In this document: piece after piece, positions 36,591-45,535 of the stretch
Layout of the letters: each line of letters opens with the position of its first letter
How positions within the stretch are numbered: the stretch's first letter is position 1
The notes under the pieces: model-generated
The model's database searches: none
Told to the model about the DNA's origin: nothing
What the model saw: only the letters and a program-made list of their open reading frames with translations
Program-made: the position numbers and the translations under genes
DNA from: RGIG4576 sp045656705
Lineage (GTDB): Bacteria; Bacteroidota; Bacteroidia; Bacteroidales; Muribaculaceae
Reading direction: 5' to 3'
DNA: 64,000 nt
Assembly (NCBI GenBank): GCA_045656705.1
Contig: JAZORR010000031.1
Span: 1-64,000, forward strand

Positions 36591-37754
36591 ATGTTGAATA
36601 AATTTTCTCTACATACAATATTTTGTTTAATGATACTCGTGTGTGCTACAAGTTGTCGTGAAGACGAACTTGTAGTACCCACCGAGTATGATATCCTGCC
36701 TTTCAATCCCACTACCGAGGTCAATCCTATTGGTATGTATCTTCTTAACGAGGGGAATATGGGTAGCAATAAGGCATCGATAGACTTTGTAGATTTTAAG
36801 AATGCATATTATGTGCGAAATATGTATGCCGAACGCAATCCCACTGTAATCAAAGAACTCGGCGATGTGGGTAACGATATACAAATATATGGCAACAAAA
36901 TATATGCAGTAATCAATTGTTCACATAAGGTGGAGGTGATGGATGCTCACACGCTTATGCGAGTGGGGCAAATAGATATCCCAAATTGTAGATATATAAA
37001 ATTTGATAAGGGAAATGCGTATGTGTCGGCTTATGTAGGTCCTGTGGCTATAGATCCCGATGCACAACTCGGTGCTGTGTATAGGGTGGACACCACCACG
37101 CTCGCCATCACGGGCAAATGCACTGTAGGTTATCAACCCGATGAGCTTGAAATAGTGGGCGAATATATCTATGTTGCTAATTCTGGTGGTTACAGAGTTC
37201 CTAAATATGATTTCACAGTTTCAGTAGTGGAAAAATTCGGAATGACACAAGTAGAAAAAATCCCGGTCGGAATAAATCTTCATCGCATTGAGGCCGATAA
37301 ATATGGTAAACTATGGGTGACATCACGAGGTAATTATGGTTCGGTGCGTTCTAAAATGTTCGTTCTTGAAAAGGAAAGTAAATTCTCTCGAAAAATGGTG
37401 GTTACCGATACGCTCAACATTCCTTGCTCTGAAATGCATATACAAGGCGATTCGCTTTATTTCTATAGTGTGGAATGGAACAATCAAGAAGAGCGAAACA
37501 ACATTGCATATGGTATTATAGATGTGCGCACGAAAGAACTTGTAACCGACCATTTCATCACCGACGGCACAGAGAAAGAAATCGAAATCCCTTATGGCAT
37601 AAATGTGCATCCCGTTACTGGCGATATATATGTGACCGATGCCAAGAATTATGTGTCGAGTGGTGCTTTGCACTGTTATAGTAAGGAGGGTAAAAAGAAA
37701 TGGAGTGTTCGCACTGGTGATATTCCTGCTCACATGGTATTCCTTTATAAATAA
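36591..37754 (+). CDS. btuG: BtuG-like surface B12-binding propeller lipoprotein (DUF5074), locus 1
   Basis: A 387-aa lipoprotein (lipobox TSCRED, Cys near residue 22) with a seven-bladed YncE-type propeller of the DUF5074 family. The start of the domain is GMYLLNEGNMGSNKASIDF, and blades with DVGNDIQIYGNKIYAV and LWVTSRGNYG follow. In Bacteroides BtuG of this family caps BtuB and binds B12 with very high affinity. The position behind a riboswitch and BtuB supports the same role. The next gene starts 8 bp downstream, so this is one polycistron. Confidence 0.85.
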   Translation: MLNKFSLHTIFCLMILVCATSCREDELVVPTEYDILPFNPTTEVNPIGMYLLNEGNMGSNKASIDFVDFKNAYYVRNMYAERNPTVIKELGDVGNDIQIYGNKIYAVINCSHKVEVMDAHTLMRVGQIDIPNCRYIKFDKGNAYVSAYVGPVAIDPDAQLGAVYRVDTTTLAITGKCTVGYQPDELEIVGEYIYVANSGGYRVPKYDFTVSVVEKFGMTQVEKIPVGINLHRIEADKYGKLWVTSRGNYGSVRSKMFVLEKESKFSRKMVVTDTLNIPCSEMHIQGDSLYFYSVEWNNQEERNNIAYGIIDVRTKELVTDHFITDGTEKEIEIPYGINVHPVTGDIYVTDAKNYVSSGALHCYSKEGKKKWSVRTGDIPAHMVFLYK

Positions 37755-37762
37755 CAATAGAT

Positions 37763-38992
37763 ATGAAGAAATTATATAACATATTATTGCTAACATTATT
37801 TGTGACTCTATTTTCGTCTTGTGAACCAGAAATAGAGATGGTGAGTCTCGGGATAAGTGAGGAGTATGCCGTAGAACGAATGAGAATCCTGCATTTGCAT
37901 CCCGAATTTCCTGGAGATGCATACGTGTGGACGATGAAAGATGTGAATGGTAACGACTCAATAATATCAAACGAGAGAGATTTGTTTTTCGTAAAGAAAG
38001 ATGCAGGCACTTATAATGTGAAACTGAATATATTGGACGAGAAAGATCCTGTAGAGCATAAAGTGAAAATTGTGGTATGGAACGAGCAGGTGGCTTATAG
38101 CCGATACATCACCGAGGTGTATGAATATCGCCCTGCTCCAGGACAATTTGTAAACGAATTGCCTAAATATAAAGAGGGAGATACCGAAGAAACAATGCTC
38201 AAAAAGGTGCTTGAATGTATATGCGATAAAAATGATGTATTGATATCGCTTGGAGGCTATGGAGGCTATGTGACATTTGGTTTCGATCACACAGTGGTGA
38301 ATGTGCCAGGTGAAATGGACTTCAAGATACTTGGAAACTCTTTTTATGCATTAGATAATCCTAATCCTAATGCACCAGAATCGGGTGGTAGTTCCGAACC
38401 CGGTATAGTGATGGTGTCAATAGATAAAAATGGCAATGGTAAACCTGATGATGAGTGGTATGAACTTGCTGGTAGTGAATATTATAAGCCTGAAACATTG
38501 CACGAGTATTCGGTAACTTATCATCGCACGCCCGAAGATCATAAAGCCACTCCGATACCACAATCGCCTATTACCGATTCTTCTTACATTTTGTGGGAGG
38601 CAAATGATGGATCGCGAGGGTATATCGAGAAAAATTCTTATCACCGTCAGGACTATTTTCCTAAATGGATAAAAGAAGATAAAATCACATTTAGCGGAAC
38701 CCGATTAGCATCAAATGGAACAGATGAAAGTGGAACAGGCAGTTATTATGTGCTATATGCTTATGATTGGGGGTATGCCGATAATCACCCTAATGAGGTA
38801 GAAGATAAAAGCTGTTTTAATATAGATTGGGCAGTAGATAGGAATGGCAATCGCGTGCAACTCGATGGCGTAGATTTTATTCGTGTGTTTACTGGAGTCA
38901 ATCAATCTTGTGGTTGGCTTGGCGAGACCTCAACAGAGATATGCCGTGCAGAAGATTTGCACATAGACTACTCATTTTTACCAAATCCATAG
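37763..38992 (+). CDS. Second surface lipoprotein of B12 locus 1, PKD-like plus EGNSF domain (BtuH-type candidate)
   Basis: A 409-aa lipoprotein (lipobox FSSCEPE, Cys near residue 20). Residues about 25-115 form a PKD/Ig-like sandwich (PGDAYVWTMKDVNGNDS). The remaining ~290 residues contain SLGGYGGYVTFGFDHTV, ILGNSFYAL, SEPGIVMVSIDKNGNG and DEWYELAGSEYY, a set that is repeated in the 1443-aa protein two genes downstream. A DxNxNGxxDDE stretch looks like a calcium loop. Accessory B12-binding lipoproteins of the BtuH type are known in Bacteroidetes; whether this is one I cannot confirm. Operon position points to corrinoid capture. Confidence 0.65.
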   Translation: MKKLYNILLLTLFVTLFSSCEPEIEMVSLGISEEYAVERMRILHLHPEFPGDAYVWTMKDVNGNDSIISNERDLFFVKKDAGTYNVKLNILDEKDPVEHKVKIVVWNEQVAYSRYITEVYEYRPAPGQFVNELPKYKEGDTEETMLKKVLECICDKNDVLISLGGYGGYVTFGFDHTVVNVPGEMDFKILGNSFYALDNPNPNAPESGGSSEPGIVMVSIDKNGNGKPDDEWYELAGSEYYKPETLHEYSVTYHRTPEDHKATPIPQSPITDSSYILWEANDGSRGYIEKNSYHRQDYFPKWIKEDKITFSGTRLASNGTDESGTGSYYVLYAYDWGYADNHPNEVEDKSCFNIDWAVDRNGNRVQLDGVDFIRVFTGVNQSCGWLGETSTEICRAEDLHIDYSFLPNP

Positions 38993-39022
38993 AAATAAAA
39001 AACTAAAATACATATTTGAATT

Positions 39023-40852
39023 ATGAACAAAATTAGTACATTAATGGCAAGTGCCTTGGTGGTATGTGGTTCGCTCCAATCAATGGCGCAGAACTACACC
39101 AATGGAGTATATGTCCTCAATGAAGATTGGTATGGGCATAATAATAGCACTCTTAACTTTTGGAATCCAGAAGCAGGGACAATTGACTATCTGATTATGC
39201 AGATGGCAAACAATTATGAGTATTCACTTGGATGTACGGCACAATATGGTCAACTTTATGGCGATTTTATTGTGATCCCAGCCAAGCAAGATAGAGATCC
39301 TGGTGAGGGTAGTGATGTGAAATCGGGACGAGTGAGTATTTTGTACAAAAACACTTTGAAACCCGTTGGCGATGAAGTGCATCCTTTGATTTCAGTAAAT
39401 GAAAAAGATAAATCCGATGGTCGTGGTGTGTGCTTTGTGGATAACAAAAAGTTTTATTTAGGCACATCAAATGGTATTTATGTATTCAAATGGAATGAGC
39501 AAGGAAAAATATTTACTTGGGATTCAGAAAAAATCATTCCTGGAACAGAAAATAAATTGATTACAGGCGACGAGATAAGCAATGCCGATGGTCTTGGACC
39601 TCTTTATAAGAACCAAATTGGTATGATGCTTCGCACTCAGGATTATGTGTTTGCAATCAAGCAAGACCTTGGTGTGCTTGTGATTAATTCTGAAACCGAT
39701 GAGGTGATAAGAATTATAGAGGGTTGTTACTCTACAATGGCACAAAGCAAGGATGGCAATGTGTGGGTAGGTGTAAACTATCAAGAAGAAGGCTATGAAA
39801 GCAATCTTAGTTATCCTTACGGATGGAATGGCGATGCATGGAACGGTAGCCAACTGATGTGTATCGACCAATATACGCTTGAAACTCGAAAAGTGCGATT
39901 GGATACAGGTGGTGTGCCTCAATCTTGGTATGCTTGGACTGCAGGAACATTGACTGCAAGCAACACTGAGAATGCTTTGTATTTCGTGTATACCGATCCA
40001 AGTCTTGGACAAATCAATTGGTTTAGAAATTGTGTGTTGTATCGTTTTGATATAGATGCAGTAGACTGGGAAAACATCGATTTATCAAATCCCGATGAAG
40101 CATATGCTGAAGGTGCTTGTGAAGAAATCTACGACAGTTCGTTTGACGGATTATATTTCTATGGTGGAGCAATACAATGCAATCCTAAGGACGGCAATAT
40201 TTATGCCTCGCTTTATGTAGATGAAAACATTGCCACGCAAGATTGGATATATGCTATAATCAATAACAAAGGCGAAATGATTCAGTATCAAGAGCCTATT
40301 AAGCGTTATTGGTATCCAGCAATGTTTATTTTCCCCGATAATGAGGCTCCTGTGGTGAATGGCTTGGAAGATGTTACAATCAGAGATGATAAAACAATAG
40401 AAATCACACTTGCCGATAAGGTGAGTGATGCTGATTCGTATAATGCAGCAATAGTGAAAAGCGTGAGTGGCATTGATGACACTTCGGTGGTGAAGGCCGA
40501 AATAGTGAAGGGAAATCTTGTGCTTACTCCATTGAAGAAAGGTAATACCAAAGTGGAAGTGTCGTTTAACTCAAATGGTAAGGTGGTGACAAAAAGTATA
40601 AATGTGACAGTAACTGCTGATATCTCATCATCTGCCGATATTGATACTAATGAAAGGGCAAATGTGTTTGCTGTAGGTGGTAATATTATGGTAACAGACA
40701 TCAAGGAAGCACAAAATATGGAAATATATAATGCTCAAGGTTCACTTGTAAAAGAGTGCTTGGTGGCTAATGGTGAAATCGTGTCAGGACTCGCCAAGAG
40801 AAATCTATATATAGTGAGAATATCAAATCAATCATTAAAAATAATTCTGTAA
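39023..40852 (+). CDS. Secreted DUF5074-like propeller protein with T9SS-like tail
   Basis: A 609-aa protein with a signal peptide (SLQSMAQ, cleavage near residue 22) but no lipobox. Residues about 27-430 form a BtuG-like propeller: GVYVLNEDWYGHNNSTLNF aligns with the GMYLLNEGNMGSNKASIDF of the lipoprotein at 36591. An Ig/cadherin-like part (about 435-535) follows, and the last 80 residues (MEIYNAQGSLV...LYIVRISNQSLKIIL) resemble a T9SS type A sorting domain. It is therefore a second propeller with a different attachment from BtuG. It starts 30 bp after the previous gene and ends 1 bp before the next. B12 binding is inferred from context. Confidence 0.65.
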   Translation: MNKISTLMASALVVCGSLQSMAQNYTNGVYVLNEDWYGHNNSTLNFWNPEAGTIDYLIMQMANNYEYSLGCTAQYGQLYGDFIVIPAKQDRDPGEGSDVKSGRVSILYKNTLKPVGDEVHPLISVNEKDKSDGRGVCFVDNKKFYLGTSNGIYVFKWNEQGKIFTWDSEKIIPGTENKLITGDEISNADGLGPLYKNQIGMMLRTQDYVFAIKQDLGVLVINSETDEVIRIIEGCYSTMAQSKDGNVWVGVNYQEEGYESNLSYPYGWNGDAWNGSQLMCIDQYTLETRKVRLDTGGVPQSWYAWTAGTLTASNTENALYFVYTDPSLGQINWFRNCVLYRFDIDAVDWENIDLSNPDEAYAEGACEEIYDSSFDGLYFYGGAIQCNPKDGNIYASLYVDENIATQDWIYAIINNKGEMIQYQEPIKRYWYPAMFIFPDNEAPVVNGLEDVTIRDDKTIEITLADKVSDADSYNAAIVKSVSGIDDTSVVKAEIVKGNLVLTPLKKGNTKVEVSFNSNGKVVTKSINVTVTADISSSADIDTNERANVFAVGGNIMVTDIKEAQNMEIYNAQGSLVKECLVANGEIVSGLAKRNLYIVRISNQSLKIIL

Positions 40853-40853
40853 T

Positions 40854-43800
40854 ATGAAAAAGATGAATTTCATCGTGCTGTTGATGTTGTTGGTAACGAC
40901 ATTTGCAGCAAATGCAGGAAACCAGTTTGTTCCTAAGGAATATTCTTATGAGGAAGTTGGTTCCGATGCAAATAAAAGTTTCTATGTCTATTTTTATCAG
41001 TTGTTTACTTATCCCGATGAGATAACAACCAAGACCGATATCTCGCAAATGGAAGGCATCACCATTACTACATCATCGGATGATAATTCTCTTATAAAGT
41101 TGAGTACTATAAATGCCCATATGAGTCAAACACGAATGCAATTGACTCGCGTGGGTGGTGCGAAAGGTGAAACTACATTCTCTGTTTCAATTACTTACAA
41201 TGGTGAAACCATAACCAATACATTTCCTGTGAAAGTGTTGGGTTTGCAAACATCAGCAATCAAGTCTTATGTTGAACCATCACAAGCAGAACCTCAGATT
41301 TTTGATGTCATTGGTAATACAAGTTTTTACAAATCAGAGGAAAAAACTGCCTGCACTTTGTCACTTGACAATGCCGATGAGTTGAAGCATGGTACGGCTG
41401 AATTGGTGGATGGAGAAAACGGATATAAGGTAATCAAATACACACTTAATGGTACTCCTTCGCAAATCGTTGCTGATGCTATCAAATATACAATCACATT
41501 ATCAGATGGTGAAGCATCATCTAATAAAGTGGTTGCATATGCTACCCGTAATTGTAAGGCTACAAAAATTTTAGAATATCAACCAGCGGCTGGACAATTC
41601 CGTATGGAAACAGCATGGGATAATCCGGTAGAATTTTTTGAAAGTAGAGAAAGAGGTTTGAGCCTTGGTGCATTGGGTGGATATGTGGTGCTTGGATTTG
41701 ACCAACCTATCTATAACAATCCGCAAAATCCATATGGCGTGGATTTCACTATCGAAGGTAACTCTTTTGTTGCTGCCGAAAAGGGTGTATGGACCGAACC
41801 AGGTGCTGTGCAAGTGATGGAAGACAAGAATGGCAACGGACTTCCTGACGATGGCGAATGGTATGAACTTGCAGGTAGCGATTATTGGCTAAGCACTACA
41901 AAACGCAATGTGGAAGTTACATACTACAATCCAGGTTACAACGATCGTTACACAGTGCCTTGGAAGATGAAATGGGAAGAAAACGGAGAAACACATTACG
42001 AATATGGTGCAGTGGTGACAAATAATTTCCATAAGCACTCGTTCTATCCTGATTATTTCTATAATCAAGATAATCCCGATGCGTCAAATCGTTGGTATAA
42101 TCCGTGCATCTCGCGTGATTCTTTAACATTTACAGGAATGACAAACATTCGTGGTTGCATAGATATGCGCGCTCCAACATATATTGAGTTTTACAATTAT
42201 TCAGGTTTTGGATATTGCGATAATAAGGGCTTTGTGAAAGAAGATTCTCGTATTGCACAAAATCCTTACGGACGACCAACTCTTGGCGAAACTGCAGGTG
42301 ATGGTATGGATATAAGTTGGGCTGTGGATAAAGATGGTAACTATGTAGAGCTTGAAAAGATTGATTTCGTAAAAGTGTATACAGCAGGACAGGTGATTGC
42401 TGGTTGGCTTGGCGAATGGTCTACTGAGGTGTTGGATTGTGCTATCACGCTTCCCGATCCTGATTATGTGCCACAAGATTACTACTACAATTATGCAGGT
42501 ATCACTCAATTGCAAGTGCCTAAAGGACACACTTGCCAATATGAAGGCTTCTTGTTTAAAAACGGTCGTCCTGTGGCAGATGCTACTCAACGCTGGTGGC
42601 TATCAATGGACAAAGAAGGTGAAATCACCGATGGTGTGGATGCTATTGCCGAAATTGACAACACTGGTTTCCTTAAAGCTAACGGATATGGTACAGTGTG
42701 GGTACATTTCTCTGCAATGGACGGTATCCCAGAAGAAGCATTTGAGGTGTCGGTATGTGACCTCACAGCTGTAGTTATCAGTCTCGAAGGTAATACAGGT
42801 CCAGCGAGTGATGAATTGTCTTGTATTGTAGGCGAACGTGTTTATATCAATGTGGAAAGTGAAGATGCAAACACTGAAAGTGTGAATGAAAGTACTGCAA
42901 ACCGTTTCATCTACGACAATTATACATGGCTAAACAGCAATCCAGAAGTAGGTGCTATCGACAATGGTAATTTTATCGCATTGAAGCCAGGTGTGACCAC
43001 TCTTACTGCAGTATCGGGAATTAATCCTGCGTTAAATGATAAGATTACGATTACCGTCCTTGATATTCCAGAAATAGAAGTTCTGTCTGTAAAGGTTGCG
43101 AAGAATGCACCTAAGGGCGAATTGCTAAATAGCGATATTTTCTCAACAGGGAATGGTGCCACAGTATATATGGACGAAGTGACAGTGATAGGAGGAACTA
43201 TAACCCCTTTAGCGTTGTCGCTTTACAACAATCACTTGAACTATGAATTTACCGAAGGCGAATATGGTAGTGTAGTGCTTGAATTTAAAGTTACTTGCTA
43301 TGGTAAGCAACATACTATTGAAGTGCCTGTGAAATACGGACCAAATAACATTGCTACACCAAAGCAATTGCTGATGGTTAATAGCACCGATGAAAGTGGA
43401 GTGGATATAGGAGTGGCACAACTTCAAGGAGTGGATGTCGAAACATTCGAAACTAAAACTTATGTGGCAGAACTTTCAGAAGTGACACAAAATCAAACAC
43501 TCACTGATAATATATTGCCTGATGGCGCTTACGCTTATCTATCGCAAGGTACTACGCTTTCTCGCTATGATGTGGCGTATGGTAATGTTGTCGCAAAAGC
43601 TACATTGGAATGTGCCGATAAGCATCAACTTGCAATATATAAGGATAAAATCCTTGTAAGTGACGGTAATAAAATCAAAGTATTCTATCGCACCGACCTC
43701 GAAGCATTCAAGACAATAGAAATGAATGGCACTATCAAGCATTTGGTGGTGAATGATGATGAGGCTTACATTCTATGTGTTGTAGGTGAACAAGCGATGA

Positions 43801-45185
43801 TGAATAAGCTTAATCTTGCTACTTTGGCATTGACCGAAACTAATATCGAACTTGAAGCAGGAAACAATGCTTCTGGTATGTACTATGCAAACGATAAGTT
43901 GTATATTGCCACTGGCGAAATGATCGGAGTTGCAGCATCGATGGTAGTGTTTAATCCTGCTGATAATACTGCATCAGTTGTAAATGCTATATTGGAAGGC
44001 AATTATCAAGTGCCTTATAGCGTGTCGGCTCTTGCAGGCAATAATATCGTAGTGTCGCGTGGTGCTGGATTCATAGCATATAACATTGAAACAGGAACAT
44101 TTGGCGATGAAACTATATTGATGCTTAATGAAATGGTGATACCAACACTTGCCGTAGGCGATGGCGAACGCTACTATGTGGCTTATTCTCAAGGTATTGC
44201 TGTGTTTGAATCTTCCGACTTGGCTCAACCTGCAAAAATATTCAACGCACTACCTTCTGCTATCAATTTGATGGCTGCGACCGAAGTAAACGAGGCACCG
44301 GTAGTGAAGAAGGTTTATACTGGTGGTTCTGGTATTTACGAACGTACTACGAAAGCCAAGAGTTGTACGGCTGTTAAATTGTCTAATTACTTTACCGATA
44401 CAGAAGGCTCTGATATCAATAACTATGCAATGTATCTTCGCGAAGATGTTGATTGGTTGGAAGTTACATATGCTACTGATGGCAAAGTTACTCCTAAGGC
44501 AACATTCACAGGCGATGTAGATGAAAAGACCGATTATGTGTTTATATTGGAATGTATAGATAAGTGGGGTGCATCAGTGAAAACTACTGCTACTTTCACC
44601 ATCACTCCTCGCATTTATAAGCCTACTATCGTAGAAGATGAATTGCCTGTAGTATCGGTGTACGGAGAAGATACCTATGCTACTCGCTCTATTGCAGATA
44701 TTTTCAATCACGGAAGCAACAATAATAAAGGTGCTGCTAATAGCACATGGACATTTACTACATCAGTAGCTAATGTTGCCGATGAAAATATGGTAATCGT
44801 TGAGGCTAAGATGGAAGAAGGTAATCTTGTGGTTACTGCGTTGAAAGAGACTTCGGGCTTGGCAACAATCGAATTAGCACAAGAAATCAAGCATAAGACT
44901 TATGGCACAAAGACCTTCAGTGCCTTCGTGCCTGTGGTGGTGGAATATGATATGACTACAGGTGTGCAAAATGTGGAAGTGAGCGATGTGTGCGTATATT
45001 ATGCCGATGGCAATATTGTGGTGAAGAATTGCAAGGGACAAAAGGTGGGTGTGTATGACATCGCAGGCCAACTCATCGCATCTTTCACTGCAACACACGA
45101 TATTCATACCTCTACTCTCAACCTCATTGAAGGTGTTTACATTGTGAAAGTGGGTAAATACTCTTTGAAAATTTCAATAAAATAA
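40854..45185 (+). CDS. 1443-aa secreted multidomain protein of B12 locus 1
   Basis: Signal peptide to about residue 22 (FAANAG). Residues about 25-230 look like Ig-type sandwiches. Residues about 240-530 repeat the domain of the 409-aa lipoprotein: LGALGGYVVLGFDQ, IEGNSFVAAEKG, EPGAVQVMEDKNGNG, EWYELAGSDYW, and VYTAGQVIAGWLGEWSTE near its end. Then come Big2-like domains (about 540-790), a predicted propeller (about 840-1150, with SRYDVAYGNVVAKATL and later blades), a cadherin-like part (about 1165-1260), and a T9SS-like tail (VGVYDIAGQLIASF...GVYIVKVGKYSLKISIK). It appears to unite both ligand-binding modules of this locus in one chain. Last gene of the riboswitch-1 operon, starting 1 bp after the previous stop. 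Function inferred. Confidence 0.7.
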   Translation: MKKMNFIVLLMLLVTTFAANAGNQFVPKEYSYEEVGSDANKSFYVYFYQLFTYPDEITTKTDISQMEGITITTSSDDNSLIKLSTINAHMSQTRMQLTRVGGAKGETTFSVSITYNGETITNTFPVKVLGLQTSAIKSYVEPSQAEPQIFDVIGNTSFYKSEEKTACTLSLDNADELKHGTAELVDGENGYKVIKYTLNGTPSQIVADAIKYTITLSDGEASSNKVVAYATRNCKATKILEYQPAAGQFRMETAWDNPVEFFESRERGLSLGALGGYVVLGFDQPIYNNPQNPYGVDFTIEGNSFVAAEKGVWTEPGAVQVMEDKNGNGLPDDGEWYELAGSDYWLSTTKRNVEVTYYNPGYNDRYTVPWKMKWEENGETHYEYGAVVTNNFHKHSFYPDYFYNQDNPDASNRWYNPCISRDSLTFTGMTNIRGCIDMRAPTYIEFYNYSGFGYCDNKGFVKEDSRIAQNPYGRPTLGETAGDGMDISWAVDKDGNYVELEKIDFVKVYTAGQVIAGWLGEWSTEVLDCAITLPDPDYVPQDYYYNYAGITQLQVPKGHTCQYEGFLFKNGRPVADATQRWWLSMDKEGEITDGVDAIAEIDNTGFLKANGYGTVWVHFSAMDGIPEEAFEVSVCDLTAVVISLEGNTGPASDELSCIVGERVYINVESEDANTESVNESTANRFIYDNYTWLNSNPEVGAIDNGNFIALKPGVTTLTAVSGINPALNDKITITVLDIPEIEVLSVKVAKNAPKGELLNSDIFSTGNGATVYMDEVTVIGGTITPLALSLYNNHLNYEFTEGEYGSVVLEFKVTCYGKQHTIEVPVKYGPNNIATPKQLLMVNSTDESGVDIGVAQLQGVDVETFETKTYVAELSEVTQNQTLTDNILPDGAYAYLSQGTTLSRYDVAYGNVVAKATLECADKHQLAIYKDKILVSDGNKIKVFYRTDLEAFKTIEMNGTIKHLVVNDDEAYILCVVGEQAMMNKLNLATLALTETNIELEAGNNASGMYYANDKLYIATGEMIGVAASMVVFNPADNTASVVNAILEGNYQVPYSVSALAGNNIVVSRGAGFIAYNIETGTFGDETILMLNEMVIPTLAVGDGERYYVAYSQGIAVFESSDLAQPAKIFNALPSAINLMAATEVNEAPVVKKVYTGGSGIYERTTKAKSCTAVKLSNYFTDTEGSDINNYAMYLREDVDWLEVTYATDGKVTPKATFTGDVDEKTDYVFILECIDKWGASVKTTATFTITPRIYKPTIVEDELPVVSVYGEDTYATRSIADIFNHGSNNNKGAANSTWTFTTSVANVADENMVIVEAKMEEGNLVVTALKETSGLATIELAQEIKHKTYGTKTFSAFVPVVVEYDMTTGVQNVEVSDVCVYYADGNIVVKNCKGQKVGVYDIAGQLIASFTATHDIHTSTLNLIEGVYIVKVGKYSLKISIK

Positions 45186-45218
45186 TGTTCTGTTAAAAAA
45201 TAGAATGTTATACTCTGG

Positions 45219-45251
45219 GGAATATGGCTGTGAAGTCACATTCCTTTTTTT
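45219..45251 (+). terminator. Terminator of B12 locus 1
   Basis: GGAATATGGCT (45219-45229) pairs with AGTCACATTCC (45234-45244), with one mismatch and a G-U pair, around a GTGA loop, then T7. A near copy ends locus 2 at 48710. Confidence 0.7.
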
Positions 45252-45264
45252 ATTGGTTGAAATG

Positions 45265-45294
45265 TTGTGATTGAAGAAAAATGTAGTATCTTTG
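45265..45294 (+). promoter_or_regulatory. Promoter of B12 locus 2
   Basis: TTG at 45265-45267, 19 nt, then TATCTTTG at 45287-45294. Confidence 0.65.
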
Positions 45295-45304
45295 TGGCTG
45301 TTAT

Positions 45305-45481
45305 GATATGGTGTCGCGAGGCAAAGAATCAATGCCGAGCGATGAAAAGGGAATCAGGTGAGAATCCTGAACAGAATCCGCTGCTGTAATCTCCACAAAA
45401 GAGTTTGCTTCAGTCTTATGATCACTGGACTATAGTCTGGGAAGATCGAGGCAAAAGGAAAAAGTCAGAAGACCTGCCACA
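45305..45481 (+). promoter_or_regulatory. Cobalamin riboswitch 2
   Basis: AAAAGGGAATCAGGTGAGAA and CCTGAAC match riboswitch 1, then CCGCTGCTGTAAT, and the B12 box AAGTCAGAAGACCTGCC ends near 45479. Only 55 nt separate the box from the ATG at 45536, and I see no terminator there; GGCTT at 45499 and GAGCC at 45514 could form a small hairpin. Control is probably translational, unlike riboswitch 1. Confidence 0.9.
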
Positions 45482-45535
45482 TCGAGTTTTTGTTTAATGG
45501 CTTTCGGTAATTAGAGCCTAAAACTACTATTTAAG

